From Arbacia lixula (Eukaryota; Echinodermata; Echinoidea; Arbacioida; Arbaciidae), in the NCBI GenBank assembly GCA_963669155.1, contig OZ022576.1, forward strand, positions 16,431,035-16,495,034: a stretch of 64,000 bases of DNA, in the 5' to 3' direction. The stretch's first letter is position 1. The number at the start of each line of letters is the position of its first letter. Below the pieces are notes generated by a model. It was not told the DNA's origin, searched no databases, and saw nothing but the letters and a program-made list of their open reading frames with translations. Of the stretch, positions 39,301 through 46,109 are shown piece by piece. The translations under genes and the position numbers were made by a program.

Positions 39301-40652
39301 TTTTATGGCCCCTTGGATATGGCTTACCCTTAAGCAGATTAATGGCTGGATAATCCTTTCCATTCACTCAACACTCTTGGCATGAAAAAAAAAAACATGT
39401 CACAGCATGCCATTGAATGATATTGTACTGACTGCAGAGAAATATAACATGTATGTATAAAATGTGTGATAATACTTGTTTATTTCTTGATACTGAAGTA
39501 TCACTGGTTTCTTACTCATTGCACTCAACAAATGAACAATGACATTTAATATTCAATCATGCACACACAATTATCTAAAACTGAATAGTAACATAAGATC
39601 ATAAATTGCTGGAAAAGCATGTGGATTATGCATTACTAGTAGATCAATAGTAACTTCATCCAAATAGCTGTGTCTGTGAAAGCATCACCGTCACATATTG
39701 TTTCCCGAGTTACATCAGCAGTTATTTCAGGAGATTCATCACATGTTTTCATCAGGGAGTTTATTCATCGGAGTTGCTTGAGTATTAAATGTACTACAAC
39801 ATAAATAATGTATCTCAAGTCCACGAGTCCTCCTTCAAGTTCAACTCAGAATTTAGCAAACTGTAGACATTACCAATAGTTGTTCCCGCAACTACAACCT
39901 GTACACAACACCAGGTAAACTCCTCTGTAAACAAGTTTTATTGATTCTTGCACATTCACTGTGGACCTCATATTCTGAATGAAAAAATGTCCATTTGTTG
40001 TCAACCAGCAGTTCTCTGCTGATCTCCATTCAGATATCGGAGGAAGAATATAAATACAAGAAGGGGTATTCAATATGTAAGAACAGCTGATCTGGCAAGC
40101 ATCAACTTTTTATGTTTCATCGAAAATTAAATATGGCAAAATCAAACATCAAACGTGCAAATGAAACTTTTAAAGTTAACTTTAGAGGGCACTCACAATA
40201 TTGGACATCAAACTACAGAAGCACAAGTTGTCCTATTGCCTTCTGACATTCTAGAGTTCTTTTACTGTGACTGTCTAATATTTATCTAAAACTAAGCTTA
40301 GCTTTGGCTTCGCCTTTGTTAGACTCAACTTTTTCTTCTTTTTTTTTCTAGTCTACTGTTCTCTCATCTTGAAGTTAATACAAACAAATATTAAGAAATT
40401 TTGCACAAACCTGATAGCAGCTTCCAGCTTTTGAGTGACAGATTCTTCAGTGCCTGGCATGTCTGGTTTAGCTTCAACTTCCATATTACCGTGCGATGCC
40501 ACTGCATTTGATGTCGGCGGACATGCTGCCGCACTGACACCAATGTTGATGAGCTGGTTTTGATCAACCATTGACATTGTTGTTGGAGATATGACACTAG
40601 AAACGCAGTTCACATTCTCCGCGAAACTAGCCGATGGGCGGAATTTTTCCAT
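3179..40652 (-). CDS. RFX7: RFX5/RFX7-like transcription factor, 5' part (4 coding exons, continues beyond left edge)
   Basis: Joined exons 40652-40411, 14367-14334, 11535-11444 and 3304-3179 keep one reading frame (phases 2, 0, 2, 2) and encode residues 1-164 plus two bases. Seen: PGTEES at about residues 67-72, then QKLEAAIRSLDAKQRIDGLL, IRKLDDKQKLWLYLQLPS, and finally MNWVRTHIEENADTSLPKKE. Known family pattern: vertebrate RFX7 has PGTEAS, then a helix ending LYLYLQLPSG, then a winged helix beginning [20 protein letters not shown]. The match is colinear over about 95 residues and closer to RFX7 than to RFX5 (TSLPK against TCLPK). RFX proteins bind X-box DNA in the nucleus; in RFX5 the leucine-rich segment before the DNA-binding domain mediates complex assembly. 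All junctions are GT-AG. The first ATG is fixed by an in-frame TAG 12 bases upstream. The remaining DNA-binding domain and C-terminus are not in the window. Whether the gene predates the RFX5/RFX7 split is undecided. Confidence 0.87.
3305..11443 (-). other. RFX7-like intron 3 (8.1 kb)
   Basis: Bounded by the exon 3 donor and exon 4 acceptor. It contains the inverted-repeat element at 8230-8713 and a purine tract near 8130-8200. The longest ORF (182 residues, minus, 4819-5367) has no motif or splice support. Apart from these I see nothing. Confidence 0.75.
8230..8713. mobile_element. Non-autonomous inverted-repeat element (MITE), ~484 bp
   Basis: The ends are imperfect inverted repeats: AAAGGGAAAGTCAACC on the left against AAAGGGACAGTCCACC read from the right. 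The right end is flanked by TTAA and the left by the near-match TTCA. Inside are two perfect 21-bp inverted copies (8353-8373 and 8567-8587) centred on TGATGTCAC. No coding capacity. The TTAA flank suggests a piggyBac-type mobiliser; that is inference. Confidence 0.6.
11444..11535 (-). CDS. RFX7: RFX7-like coding exon 3 (LWLYLQLPS motif)
   Basis: Acceptor CTGCTAG, 92-nt exon, donor GTATTGTAATC. Translation: ADIRKLDDKQKLWLYLQLPS, then SKPEQDGPCK plus AG. It carries the signature L-x-LYLQLPS shared by RFX5 and RFX7, the most diagnostic motif of this subfamily outside the DNA-binding domain. Confidence 0.9.
12277..12476. mobile_element. Foldback element with expanded poly-G terminus, ~200 bp
   Basis: The left arm, GGTGTTTCACCAAGCTGTT followed by TACGAACGACTTAACAAACGACTGGT, is repeated in inverted orientation at the right (ACCAGTCGTTTGTAAAGTCG ... 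AACAGC-like segment ... TTGGTGAAACACC). Arms are about 67 bp with a loop of about 60 bp. The left terminus is a run of 23 G and the right terminus only 6 C, so the two TIR ends have diverged in length. Confidence 0.65.
12535..12625 (-). repeat. tRNA-derived SINE head (tRNA-Lys-CUU-like)
   Basis: Read on the minus strand: a perfect B-box core GGTTCAAACCC (12557-12567) preceded by an anticodon-arm-like segment CTTGACTCTTGATTAGG whose 7-nt loop CTCTTGA would present anticodon CUU. An A-box-like segment is present but degenerate (GGATATAATGGATCG). The acceptor stem does not pair, so this is a SINE head or tRNA pseudogene and not a functional tRNA. Confidence 0.45.
14334..14367 (-). CDS. RFX7: RFX7-like coding micro-exon 2 (34 nt)
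   Basis: Minus-strand acceptor TTCCTACAG then 34 bases, then donor GTGAGTGG. With the AG carried over from exon 1 it reads SLDAKQRIDGLL and ends in phase 0. This fills exactly the gap between QKLEAAI and ADIRKL expected from RFX7 (KTVQSKVDCIL). Very short exons are easily missed by gene predictors. Confidence 0.85.
15228..15544. mobile_element. MITE with perfect 25-bp terminal inverted repeats, 317 bp
   Basis: Positions 15228-15252 (TACTGTATAAGCTGTTATTT then TCGCG) are exactly inverted at 15520-15544. The outermost TA on each side fits a TA target duplication. The interior is rich in TTCGCGAA-type palindromes and CpG, unlike the surrounding AT-rich intron. No transposase ORF. Confidence 0.75.
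19213..21171. mobile_element. Pogo-like non-autonomous DNA transposon, ~1.96 kb
   Basis: The left end TA-CAGTCAAACCTGGCTAT and the right end (inverted) TA-CAGTCAAACCTGTCTATAG form TIRs flanked by TA. The CAGT start and TA duplication are typical of pogo/Tigger-type Tc1-mariner elements. Subterminal GC-rich iterations of [AG]CGGCCACC / AGCAGCCACC occur at 19223-19400, and inverted at 21100-21155. The interior has a GC-rich patch (19680-19800) and a 125-residue ORF (20237-20614, plus) with no DDE or HTH features that I can recognise, so the element looks non-autonomous. Confidence 0.65.
21590..22800. repeat. Degenerate ~170-bp tandem array with GGAC-rich tail
   Basis: About six diverged units, each carrying GTTCATTGACCTTTGACCTT, then CACCAGTCTACC, TGTACCATGTTTGGTT, TTGGATTT-ATTGTGAAAAATAT and CAATTTTTAGCCA. 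The GACCTTTGAC core recurs at 21801, 21972, 22140, 22304 and 22482, a spacing of 166-176. The array ends in a GGACGGAC microsatellite (22712-22750) and a GC-rich hairpin-like end, GCCTCCGGCCAC..GTGACGGAGGC. The family is not recognised by name. Confidence 0.65.
21801..21813 (-). promoter_or_regulatory. Perfect DR1 nuclear-receptor motif inside tandem array
   Basis: TGACCTTTGACCT reads AGGTCAAAGGTCA on the minus strand, the consensus DR1 element of HNF4/COUP-TF/RXR-type receptors. Degenerate copies sit at equivalent positions in the other units. Binding is not shown. Confidence 0.4.
24842..24965. repeat. (CA)n microsatellite
   Basis: Interrupted CA/CACA tract, densest at 24908-24932. Low-complexity ORFs on both strands here are artefacts. 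Confidence 0.9.
27527..28053 (-). mobile_element. TTAA-flanked MITE, copy A
   Basis: Reverse-complement copy of the elements at 33286 and 54415. Both ends carry TTAA. The termini are TTAAAGACAGCCAGTCCCTT and, from the other end, TTAAAGATTGTCCGTCCCTT. A 25-bp palindrome, ACTTTTTTCGTA-G-TACGAAAAAAGT, lies near the middle at 27874-27898. No ORF of note. Confidence 0.75.
30045..30473. mobile_element. Multi-iterated foldback element (GTTTATCAAC family)
   Basis: The left end GGCATGTTTATCAACT matches 14 of 16 bases of the inverted right end (GGCGTGTTTATCATCT). The same motif recurs inverted at 30121-30133 and 30388-30403. A second inverted pair (TTTCCAAATGC / ATTTCCAAAGGC) lies just inside. CpG content is higher than in neighbouring intron DNA. 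No ORF. Confidence 0.6.
31290..31812. mobile_element. Multi-iterated foldback element (GCGTCTTCATTAGC family)
   Basis: Perfect TIR TAGGTGCGTCTTCATTAGC at 31290-31308 and inverted at 31794-31812. The core GCGTCTTCATTAGC occurs at 31295, 31380 and 31503 in forward orientation and at 31719 and 31794 in reverse. Between them are AAATAGCGAGCTATTT- and AGCTCGAGCTAGTTCG-type palindromes. A TA lies at each boundary, possibly the target duplication. Strongly CpG-rich; no ORF of note. Confidence 0.7.
31911..32090. repeat. Short tandem duplication (~88 bp unit)
   Basis: GTTCATATTTAACATATTTT at 31911 and GTTCATATTTAACACATTTT at 31999 start two related copies that share CCCTACNTGT and a cytosine-rich end. 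Confidence 0.5.
32387..32550. repeat. Direct repeat, 126-bp spacing
   Basis: TGCTTAATGTACCAGTATGC followed by CTACCATACAT (32387) recurs as TGCTTAATGTACCAGTATGC followed by CTGTCATACAT (32513). Confidence 0.5.
33286..33814 (+). mobile_element. TTAA-flanked MITE, copy B
   Basis: 529 bp with TTAA at each end, imperfect TIRs (AAAGATTGTCCGTCCCTTTT / AAAGGTAGCCAGTCCCTTTT) and a central palindrome at 33442-33466 with one mismatch against copy C. TTAA flanks and small size fit piggyBac-type MITEs. Confidence 0.75.
33815..34145 (+). repeat. Possible retroelement tail ending in (TAAA)n
   Basis: Starts TTTTCCTGAAAAGGTTTGTAAAGC, partly echoed at 34635 (TTTTCCTGAAGAGGTTTGCGAAGC), and ends ACTAAGTAAGTAAATAAATAAATG. 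A short (TAAA)n terminus is common in non-LTR retroelement tails. No coding remnant is visible and the family is unknown. Confidence 0.3.
40411..40652 (-). CDS. RFX7: RFX7-like coding exon 1 (residues 1-80)
   Basis: Starts MEKFRPSASFAENVN and runs in frame to ...EESVTQKLEAAI plus AG, followed by donor GTTTGTGC at 40410-40403. An in-frame TAG at 40667-40665 precedes the ATG, so no longer N-terminus is possible in this exon. The first 65 residues are Ser/Ala/Val-rich and look disordered; the last 15 begin the conserved helix found upstream of the RFX domain. Reading through the donor adds a spurious tail, so the exon ends at 40411. Confidence 0.85.
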
Positions 40653-41036
40653 CGTGTTTCCAGGCTAGCCTACTCCTTGAACTAAAGACAATCACCACAG
40701 GATTTAAGAGCCCCAAGACGCGTGGTTTTGGGCCAAATCAAAGGGATTTGGCCACGAAATCTGGGTCTTTTCCTCATTTCTTCATGATTCTTGCGCACGT
40801 AAATAACAATAAGGTAGTTTTACGGTATGCATGCATGCAATACACACGCGTGTACTACACGCATAATAAAACTGCACAAGAATTTCCAATCGATGGATGA
40901 GAAAAATTACCACCGAATATACGGAGATGGCGCTAGACCAATTCTTTATCCGGAGTGGTTATTGAAGACGTGGATGTTGTTTTTGTGTGTGTGTTTTGGG
41001 GGGCCCCGATATGGATTTATATAGAGGGGAGGAAGG

Positions 41037-41705
41037 ATAGTTCGATGGATGGATAATTGATTGATGGATGAAAAGATGAACGGACGGATGGTCGGATTAA
41101 AGGGACGAATGGATGCATACATGCATAGATTGACGGATTAATTCATAGATGGGATGGATGGAGGGGTGGATGAATACATAGCTGGCATGCGCAGTGGAAA
41201 GGTACATGGATTTATGCATAAACCATGGTGGATGGGTAATGGATGGATGGATGGATGAAAGGGTGGCTGGATTGATAGATGGATGGATGGATGGATGGAT
41301 GGATGGATGGATGGATGGATGGATGAATGGATGGGTTGATTGATGTATGGGTGGATGGATTGATAGATGGATGGATGGATGGATGGGTGGGTGGGTGGAT
41401 AGATGAAAGGATGACTGGATGGATGGGTGGACGGATGGATGGATGGGTGGATGGATGGATGGATGGATGGATGGATGGATGGATGGATGGACGGGTGGCT
41501 GGCATGCACAGTGATAGGGTGGATCATGTGAATGAATGGATCAAAGTTGGTGGATGATTTGATGGTGGACAGATAGATGGATCGTTAAATGCATGGATAG
41601 TTGTGTAGTAAGGGATGAATGGGTTACTGACTTGCACATTTGATGAATGAATGGGTGGATGGATGAATTGGTAGGTGAATTAATGGATGAATAGATCATT
41701 GGTTA
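41037..41705. repeat. (GATG)n microsatellite/minisatellite array
   Basis: Tetranucleotide GGAT/GATG repeat, purest at 41280-41325 and 41440-41492, interrupted elsewhere. It produces long artefactual ORFs (HPSI repeats) in the other strand. Confidence 0.95.
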
Positions 41706-42109
41706 CATTCTTTGACTGGACAAATTCAAAGGTTGGATTGTACGATGAAGATGGGAGTCCACTTAGGTTGGCACAAACCTTAATGGTGGATGGTAAAAAC
41801 TGGCCGCATACAAATGAATAAGAAAGGGAAAGGGTGAAATGATATCACGGACCAGCCCCTCGCCTTGTAATATTGCATTTTTGTTCTAAACTGACTCATG
41901 ATACGATGCAGACTCAACCTTTAGCCACTGAAATGTAAAGTCGGGACAACTAAGGCTGTCTTATAGGCATTGACGTGAACTTATTACGACTATTTGCTTT
42001 TCATATATCACATGCTGCTCATATAAGCCACATGTACAGTAGGCTACGTACCAACTGATGTGGCTGTGAAGCCGAAAAAAAATCTCCCCCGCCTCCCCGC
42101 TCTCCTGCA

Positions 42110-42142
42110 CCCCCCCCCCCCCCACACACACACACACACACA
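42110..42142. repeat. Poly-C followed by (CA)n
   Basis: A run of C at 42110-42123 is followed by CACACA through 42142. Upstream of the zinc-finger gene. Confidence 0.9.
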
Positions 42143-42804
42143 CCCTTCCCCACACACTCTCCTCTCTTGCACTCTCCGTCAGACCGGAAGTCCACTCCTA
42201 ACTTTTCTCTTAAGTTTTCTCTTATCTTAAGCAAATTTATGGAAATCATAAAGTTAGGAGGATCGGTATTCCAGACATGCCAGGATGCTCTTAGGAGAAT
42301 ATTTAGGATAATTCTGGAATACCACCACTAGCTTTGTTGGACGAGAATGCATCGTATGCCTAGCTATGCTGTATCCAACGTAATATGATTTCATTTTATC
42401 ACATCAAACAATAACACAGACTTTACAGTGAAAGATATAAGAAATTAAAAGAACTATATGATGATTCAAAATAAAAATGATAGAAAGAAAGGAAACAGGA
42501 AGACAAACTAATAAAATAGATAAGGAGGGGCTTAAGGTTGAGAAAGAGAGGGAGGAGGAGAAGGAGGAGGAAGAGGAGGAGGAGGGGGAAATGGGAAAAG
42601 TTTTGTAGTTTAAGGTCAATGCCATTCCATATTAGTTTGTGTGTTCATTAACAAGATCTAGCACACAAACCGCAATGCTAGGTGGAATCCTATAATTTCT
42701 TCAATACATATTACATACTTGACAACCTAATCCCTCATTCATCTTCTCGATAGGCTTCATTATAGCCCTTTGAAGATAGAAGAAGAAGATTTCTAGTAAA
42801 CCCT

Positions 42805-42942
42805 ATGGGGCCTCCGATCCATCCGACCACACTTGCAACATACCGCAGATGGCGATGTTCCCGGAAAGAAGTAGGAGAGGGAACGAAAGTAACAGACCGA
42901 AAGTATCCTCAAAATCTATTTATTGAAGCAGAATTGATGCAG
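42805..42942 (+). other. Probable 5'-UTR exon of the zinc-finger gene (5' limit uncertain)
   Basis: Ends in an excellent donor, GATGCAG|GTAAGGTTT, at 42942/42943. The next acceptor, after a pyrimidine tract at 43648-43672, is at 43681 or 43684. The exon contains CAGATGGCGATG (42846-42857), a YY1-like sequence often found just downstream of start sites, and a 25-codon upstream ORF (ATG 42848, TGA near 42924). It cannot extend the main CDS, because an in-frame TGA at 43774-43776 precedes ATG 43789. Confidence 0.5.
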
Positions 42943-43681
42943 GTAAGGTTTATCGCAAACATGAAAAAGCAAACATTTATTTTTTTTATCTTAGTTTATT
43001 TTGTATTGAACATATTGTGGTAAGACCTGTGTTTGAGTATGATGATTTGTCTGAAATGATTTGCTCTTTGCAGACGTCTGTCGGTAGTTTACGTGCGCGT
43101 CTATGTACGCTATTCAAAATACGTTGCCCCACATATTGGGTCTTGTGTTTGGTTGTCGAGTGTAAAGGCATCTAGTTGAAAGTCGCACTTTTATTTTAGC
43201 TATGTTATCACTTTTTGTAAAAAGGTTGGAAATATATGTCTCAATATTAAAACAAATTTCTTCCTTGCCATCTGTTCTTATTGGACGAAAACAGACAAGT
43301 GTAATGAATTTCATATTCAGATCCATATATAAACTGAAATATCACTTTCGTTTGTGCACGGGGACAAAATTGGCTGCTCATGGCATGCTTTCTCAAATGT
43401 ACCATCTTTCTAAGTTAGTGTGGTGCTCTTGTCTATACCAAATGCACTTTAATTGTTTTAAATCAAGACCTCTTCATTTTGCTTTGGGAAGATTTTTCTC
43501 CCTTTTTCAAACTTTCCATGTGATTGTAATGAAGTAAAACAACATTAAAAAGTGGACAATACAATTTACCAGATAACTGTATAAACACAGATCATTTCAG
43601 ATTAGTTTGCACAAATGAGTATCAAAATGGCAAGAGTTGCATTAAGTTTGTTTTTTTCCCTCTGTTGCACATGCTGGCCAG
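42943..43681 (+). other. Zinc-finger gene intron 1 (within 5' UTR)
   Basis: Lies between the donor at 42943 and the acceptor AG at 43680-43681 (or 43683-43684). Nothing else is seen in it. Confidence 0.5.
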
Positions 43682-43788
43682 TAGCAACAAACACCAACAC
43701 TGGGGTCCAGAGAGACTGTCAGGAAATAAGTGAAAACACTACAGCACCTGTGTTCACTTTGTGGTGCTACCTATGAGAGCCAACCACC

Positions 43789-44139
43789 ATGGATGTTCCA
43801 CACTCGGCCTTTAACCACACACCCTACAGAATGCCGGCGGCGATGTACGAAACCCAACCAAATCCCTCAGTTGTCAGCCAGACCTCACAGGTGCAGAGAA
43901 TACCAGAGAACCTTGACCCCGGACCACCTCCATTACCAACTCCAGGGGTAGCTCCTGGGCAGCGGCTAACTCCTGGACCAAACTCTGGGCCAGGCCCAGG
44001 TCAGGGCCAAGGTCCTGGGTCAGAAAGGCCCTCTATCCATCCTCCCTCTGTGGCAGGGTATGGAATGCCATGGGCTAACCAAACTTTCCAGCCAAAGGGA
44101 CCACCAGAGGAGAGGAATCAACATGAACATGTTATAAAG
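43789..44139 (+). CDS. Zinc-finger gene coding exon 1 (residues 1-117)
   Basis: Runs from MDVPHSAFNHTPYRMPAAMY to EERNQHEHVIK, then donor AAAG|GTAATGTATG. Beyond 44139 the frame continues only to a short artefactual tail. The exon itself probably begins at 43682 or 43685. Confidence 0.88.
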
Positions 44140-46109
44140 GTAATGTATGAGTACCACAATAGCATACTTTTAACAGGAACACAGCTTTAACAGCAAGTTG
44201 ATTTGACGGAAGCACATTGGTGGAAGTATGAGAAAATCAGAGAAATGTTAGAATCAATATTTAAAAATTTCATTTAGAAGAATTCTCTCAAGTGTGCATC
44301 ATTTGTGATGTAATTCGCTGTCATCATCAACATCCAAAATAACTGACATCTTTCTCTACAGGTATATCACAAAAGTGTGATGTTATTGTTAATGTTACTT
44401 TGTTTTATGTGAACTATGATCTGTTCACACAGGACCTCAGTGATGAAATTTGTCACATGTGACTTCCAAACATGTGAAAAGGATATCCACAAATGGTGAT
44501 AATCCCTCTAAACATCATGGTGATAATGTCTTTAAACATATTGGTGATAAGTAATAATTTAATGATATGTGATGAGCAGCATAAGCTTTTTTTAAAGAAA
44601 CGTTCTCTTTACAAAGTCTACAGTCAGATGATAATTGTGTCCCTCCTTTGTATGTTGTAGGAAGATGTATCTGAGGTGCCATGGCCTGATGTGAAGTCAC
44701 CCATCCCAGATAGCAAACAGAATGTCAAGAGTAAAGCAGAAATGCTTCCAATCGATGTTGCAGAGGAAGAGGTTGTGAGCAATTTTGTACCCCTGAGATG
44801 GAGCAAGAGCCCCAAACCACACACTGTCACAAAAACTGAGCCGGAGGCCACAACCAGCTCCTGCCGCCATGCTGAAGGTGAAGCGGAGCGCAGGACGGAG
44901 GAAGAACTTGCTGCCATCAATGCGTTCATGTCGGTGGAGCCGTCGGGTTTCACGTGTGTTCAGTGCGGGCATGTGGTGCATCGCAGCCAGCTGGTGAAGC
45001 ACATACGCATGCACACTGCTGATCGGCCCTTTAAGTGTGAGGTGTGCAAGCGGGCGTTTCGGCAGAAATCCAACCTCATTGTCCACATGCGCATGCATAC
45101 CGGAGAACTTCCCTTCAAGTGTGAATACTGTGACAAGGCTTTCCGCCAGAAGTCCATCCTTGTGACTCATGTCCGCACGCACACTCGTGAGATGCCCTAC
45201 AAATGTCACCTATGCCCCAAAGCATTCACGCAGAAGTCAAACTTAGTGGAGCACATACGCGTTCACACGGGTGAGAAGCCCTATCGCTGCCCAGAATGCG
45301 ATAAAGCATTTGCCCAGAAATCAAACCTAGTTGTGCATATCCGGAGCCATACTGGTGAGGCTCCTTTTAAGTGTGGTGCGTGTGGTAAGGCCTTTCGCCA
45401 GAAGTCCATCTTGACGACGCACATGCGCACGCACACGGGTGAACTCCCCTTCAAGTGCATGCGGTGTGACCGTGCCTTCGCACAGAAGTCAAACCTGGTG
45501 GAGCATGAGCGACAGCACACTGGGGAGCGACCCTTCATCTGCCGGGAGTGCAACAAGGCCTTCATTCGCCACCAGGATCTCCTCCAGCACAACCGGCAGC
45601 ACACGGGCCGCAAGCCCTACGACTGCGCTGAGTGTGGCAAGATGTTCAGCCGCAAGAAGCACGCGGAGAAGCACTATCGCACACACCTCAAGCACCGCTT
45701 TGTCTGCCAGATCTGTGGGCAGGGCTTCATGGACGAGAACCTGATGGTGATCCACCTCACCACCCACTCCCACTGCCACATCTGCAGCGTCAGCTTTGAT
45801 TCCAAGGATGACCTCACCGAGCACTGCCGTCTCCACGCCCTCGGCATGCCGGACAGTGAGGAGGTCCACAAGGCCCCTCCCCCAACCAGCAAGGCTGACT
45901 CCAACTCTGACCCTGGCCAAGCCGTTCCCGCCCCTGCAGCGTTTGATAATGTAAGAGAATACCCAGGCACCAGTAAATCCTTCAGTCAGTCTCACGCAGA
46001 TTTGTACAGGCACACTGCTGCCCTCCAGTCAAACCAACCTGCTGCCCTTCAATCAAACAACCCTGGAGAGAGGGCTGCAACTACATACCCAGGCACAACC
46101 CCAGATTGA
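43789..46109 (+). CDS. C2H2 zinc-finger protein, 11 fingers (two coding exons)
   Basis: Coding exon 1 is 43789-44139 (donor GTAATG) and coding exon 2 is 44661-46109 (acceptor TATGTTGTAG), phase 0. The product is 599 residues. The start ATG has a strong context (ACCATGG) and an in-frame TGA 15 bases upstream. Residues 1-117 are proline/glycine/glutamine-rich (PGPNSGPGPGQGQGPG); 118-210 are charged and probably disordered. Eleven C2H2 fingers run from about residue 214 to 509: finger 1 is CVQC..HIRMH and finger 11 is CHIC..HCRLH. Fingers 2-9 have TGEKP-like linkers. Helices of fingers 2-7 repeat QKSNL/QKSIL. The roughly 90-residue Pro/Ser/Asn-rich tail includes a finger-like remnant, KSFSQSHADLYRH. 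Expected role: nuclear sequence-specific DNA binding. No KRAB, BTB or SCAN domain is seen, and no one-to-one orthologue is recognised. Confidence 0.93.
44140..44660 (+). other. Zinc-finger gene intron 2
   Basis: 521-bp GT-AG intron, phase 0, with no further features. Confidence 0.85.
44661..46109 (+). CDS. Zinc-finger gene coding exon 2 (all fingers)
   Basis: Begins EDVSEVPWPDVK directly after CTTTGTATGTTGTAG and ends ...YPGTTPD-TGA. Base composition is markedly more GC-rich at 45500-45900 than in its surroundings, so long antisense ORFs (up to 174 residues) appear opposite it; they are shadows. Confidence 0.93.
   Translation, partial: EDVSEVPWPDVKSPIPDSKQNVKSKAEMLPIDVAEEEVVSNFVPLRWSKSPKPHTVTKTEPEATTSSCRHAEGEAERRTEEELAAINAFMSVEPSGFTCVQCGHVVHRSQLVKHIRMHTADRPFKCEVCKRAFRQKSNLIVHMRMHTGELPFKCEYCDKAFRQKSILVTHVRTHTREMPYKCHLCPKAFTQKSNLVEHIRVHTGEKPYRCPECDKAFAQKSNLVVHIRSHTGEAPFKCGACGKAFRQKSILTTHMRTHTGELPFKCMRCDRAFAQKSNLVEHERQHTGERPFICRECNKAFIRHQDLLQHNRQHTGRKPYDCAECGKMFSRKKHAEKHYRTHLKHRFVCQICGQGFMDENLMVIHLTTHSHCHICSVSFDSKDDLTEHCRLHALGMPDSEEVHKAPPPTSKADSNSDPGQAVPAPAAFDNVREYPGTSKSFSQSHADLYRHTAALQSNQPAALQSNNPGERAATTYPGTTPD

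Larger units (their letters stand above)
14368..40410 (-). other. RFX7-like intron 1 (26 kb)
   Basis: Repeat-rich first intron. In order: a TIR element 15228-15544, a pogo-like element 19213-21171, a ~170-bp tandem array 21590-22800, a purine tract near 23230-23320, (CA)n 24842-24965, TTAA MITE copies at 27527-28053 and 33286-33814, multi-iterated foldback elements at 30045-30473 and 31290-31812, and short direct duplications at 31911-32090 and 32387-32550. I saw no additional exon on either strand, but cannot exclude nested small genes. Confidence 0.7.
40653..42804. promoter_or_regulatory. Divergent intergenic region between RFX7-like and zinc-finger genes
   Basis: About 2.1 kb separates the RFX7-like ATG (minus) from the presumed 5' exon of the zinc-finger gene (plus). 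It includes an inverted repeat GGCCAAATC-5-GATTTGGCC (40731-40753), GAGATGGCGCTAG (40924-40936), a long (GATG)n array and poly-C/(CA)n at 42110-42142. No TATA box is convincing. Transcription start sites are not located. Confidence 0.5.

Noticed and set aside
41138-41557. HPSI-repeat and DGWM-repeat ORFs
   Set aside because: Direct translations of the (GATG)n array.
43730-43951. Alternative frame LCSLCGATYESQPPWMFHTRP with a zinc-finger look
   Set aside because: C-x2-C is followed by His spacing that does not fit C2H2 (x12, then x6). It overlaps the true start and is out of frame with the rest of the gene.
45281-46013. Antisense ORFs of up to 174 residues opposite the zinc-finger exon
   Set aside because: They exist only because the zinc-finger coding strand is GC-rich and repetitive; no finger or other motif in the antisense frame.
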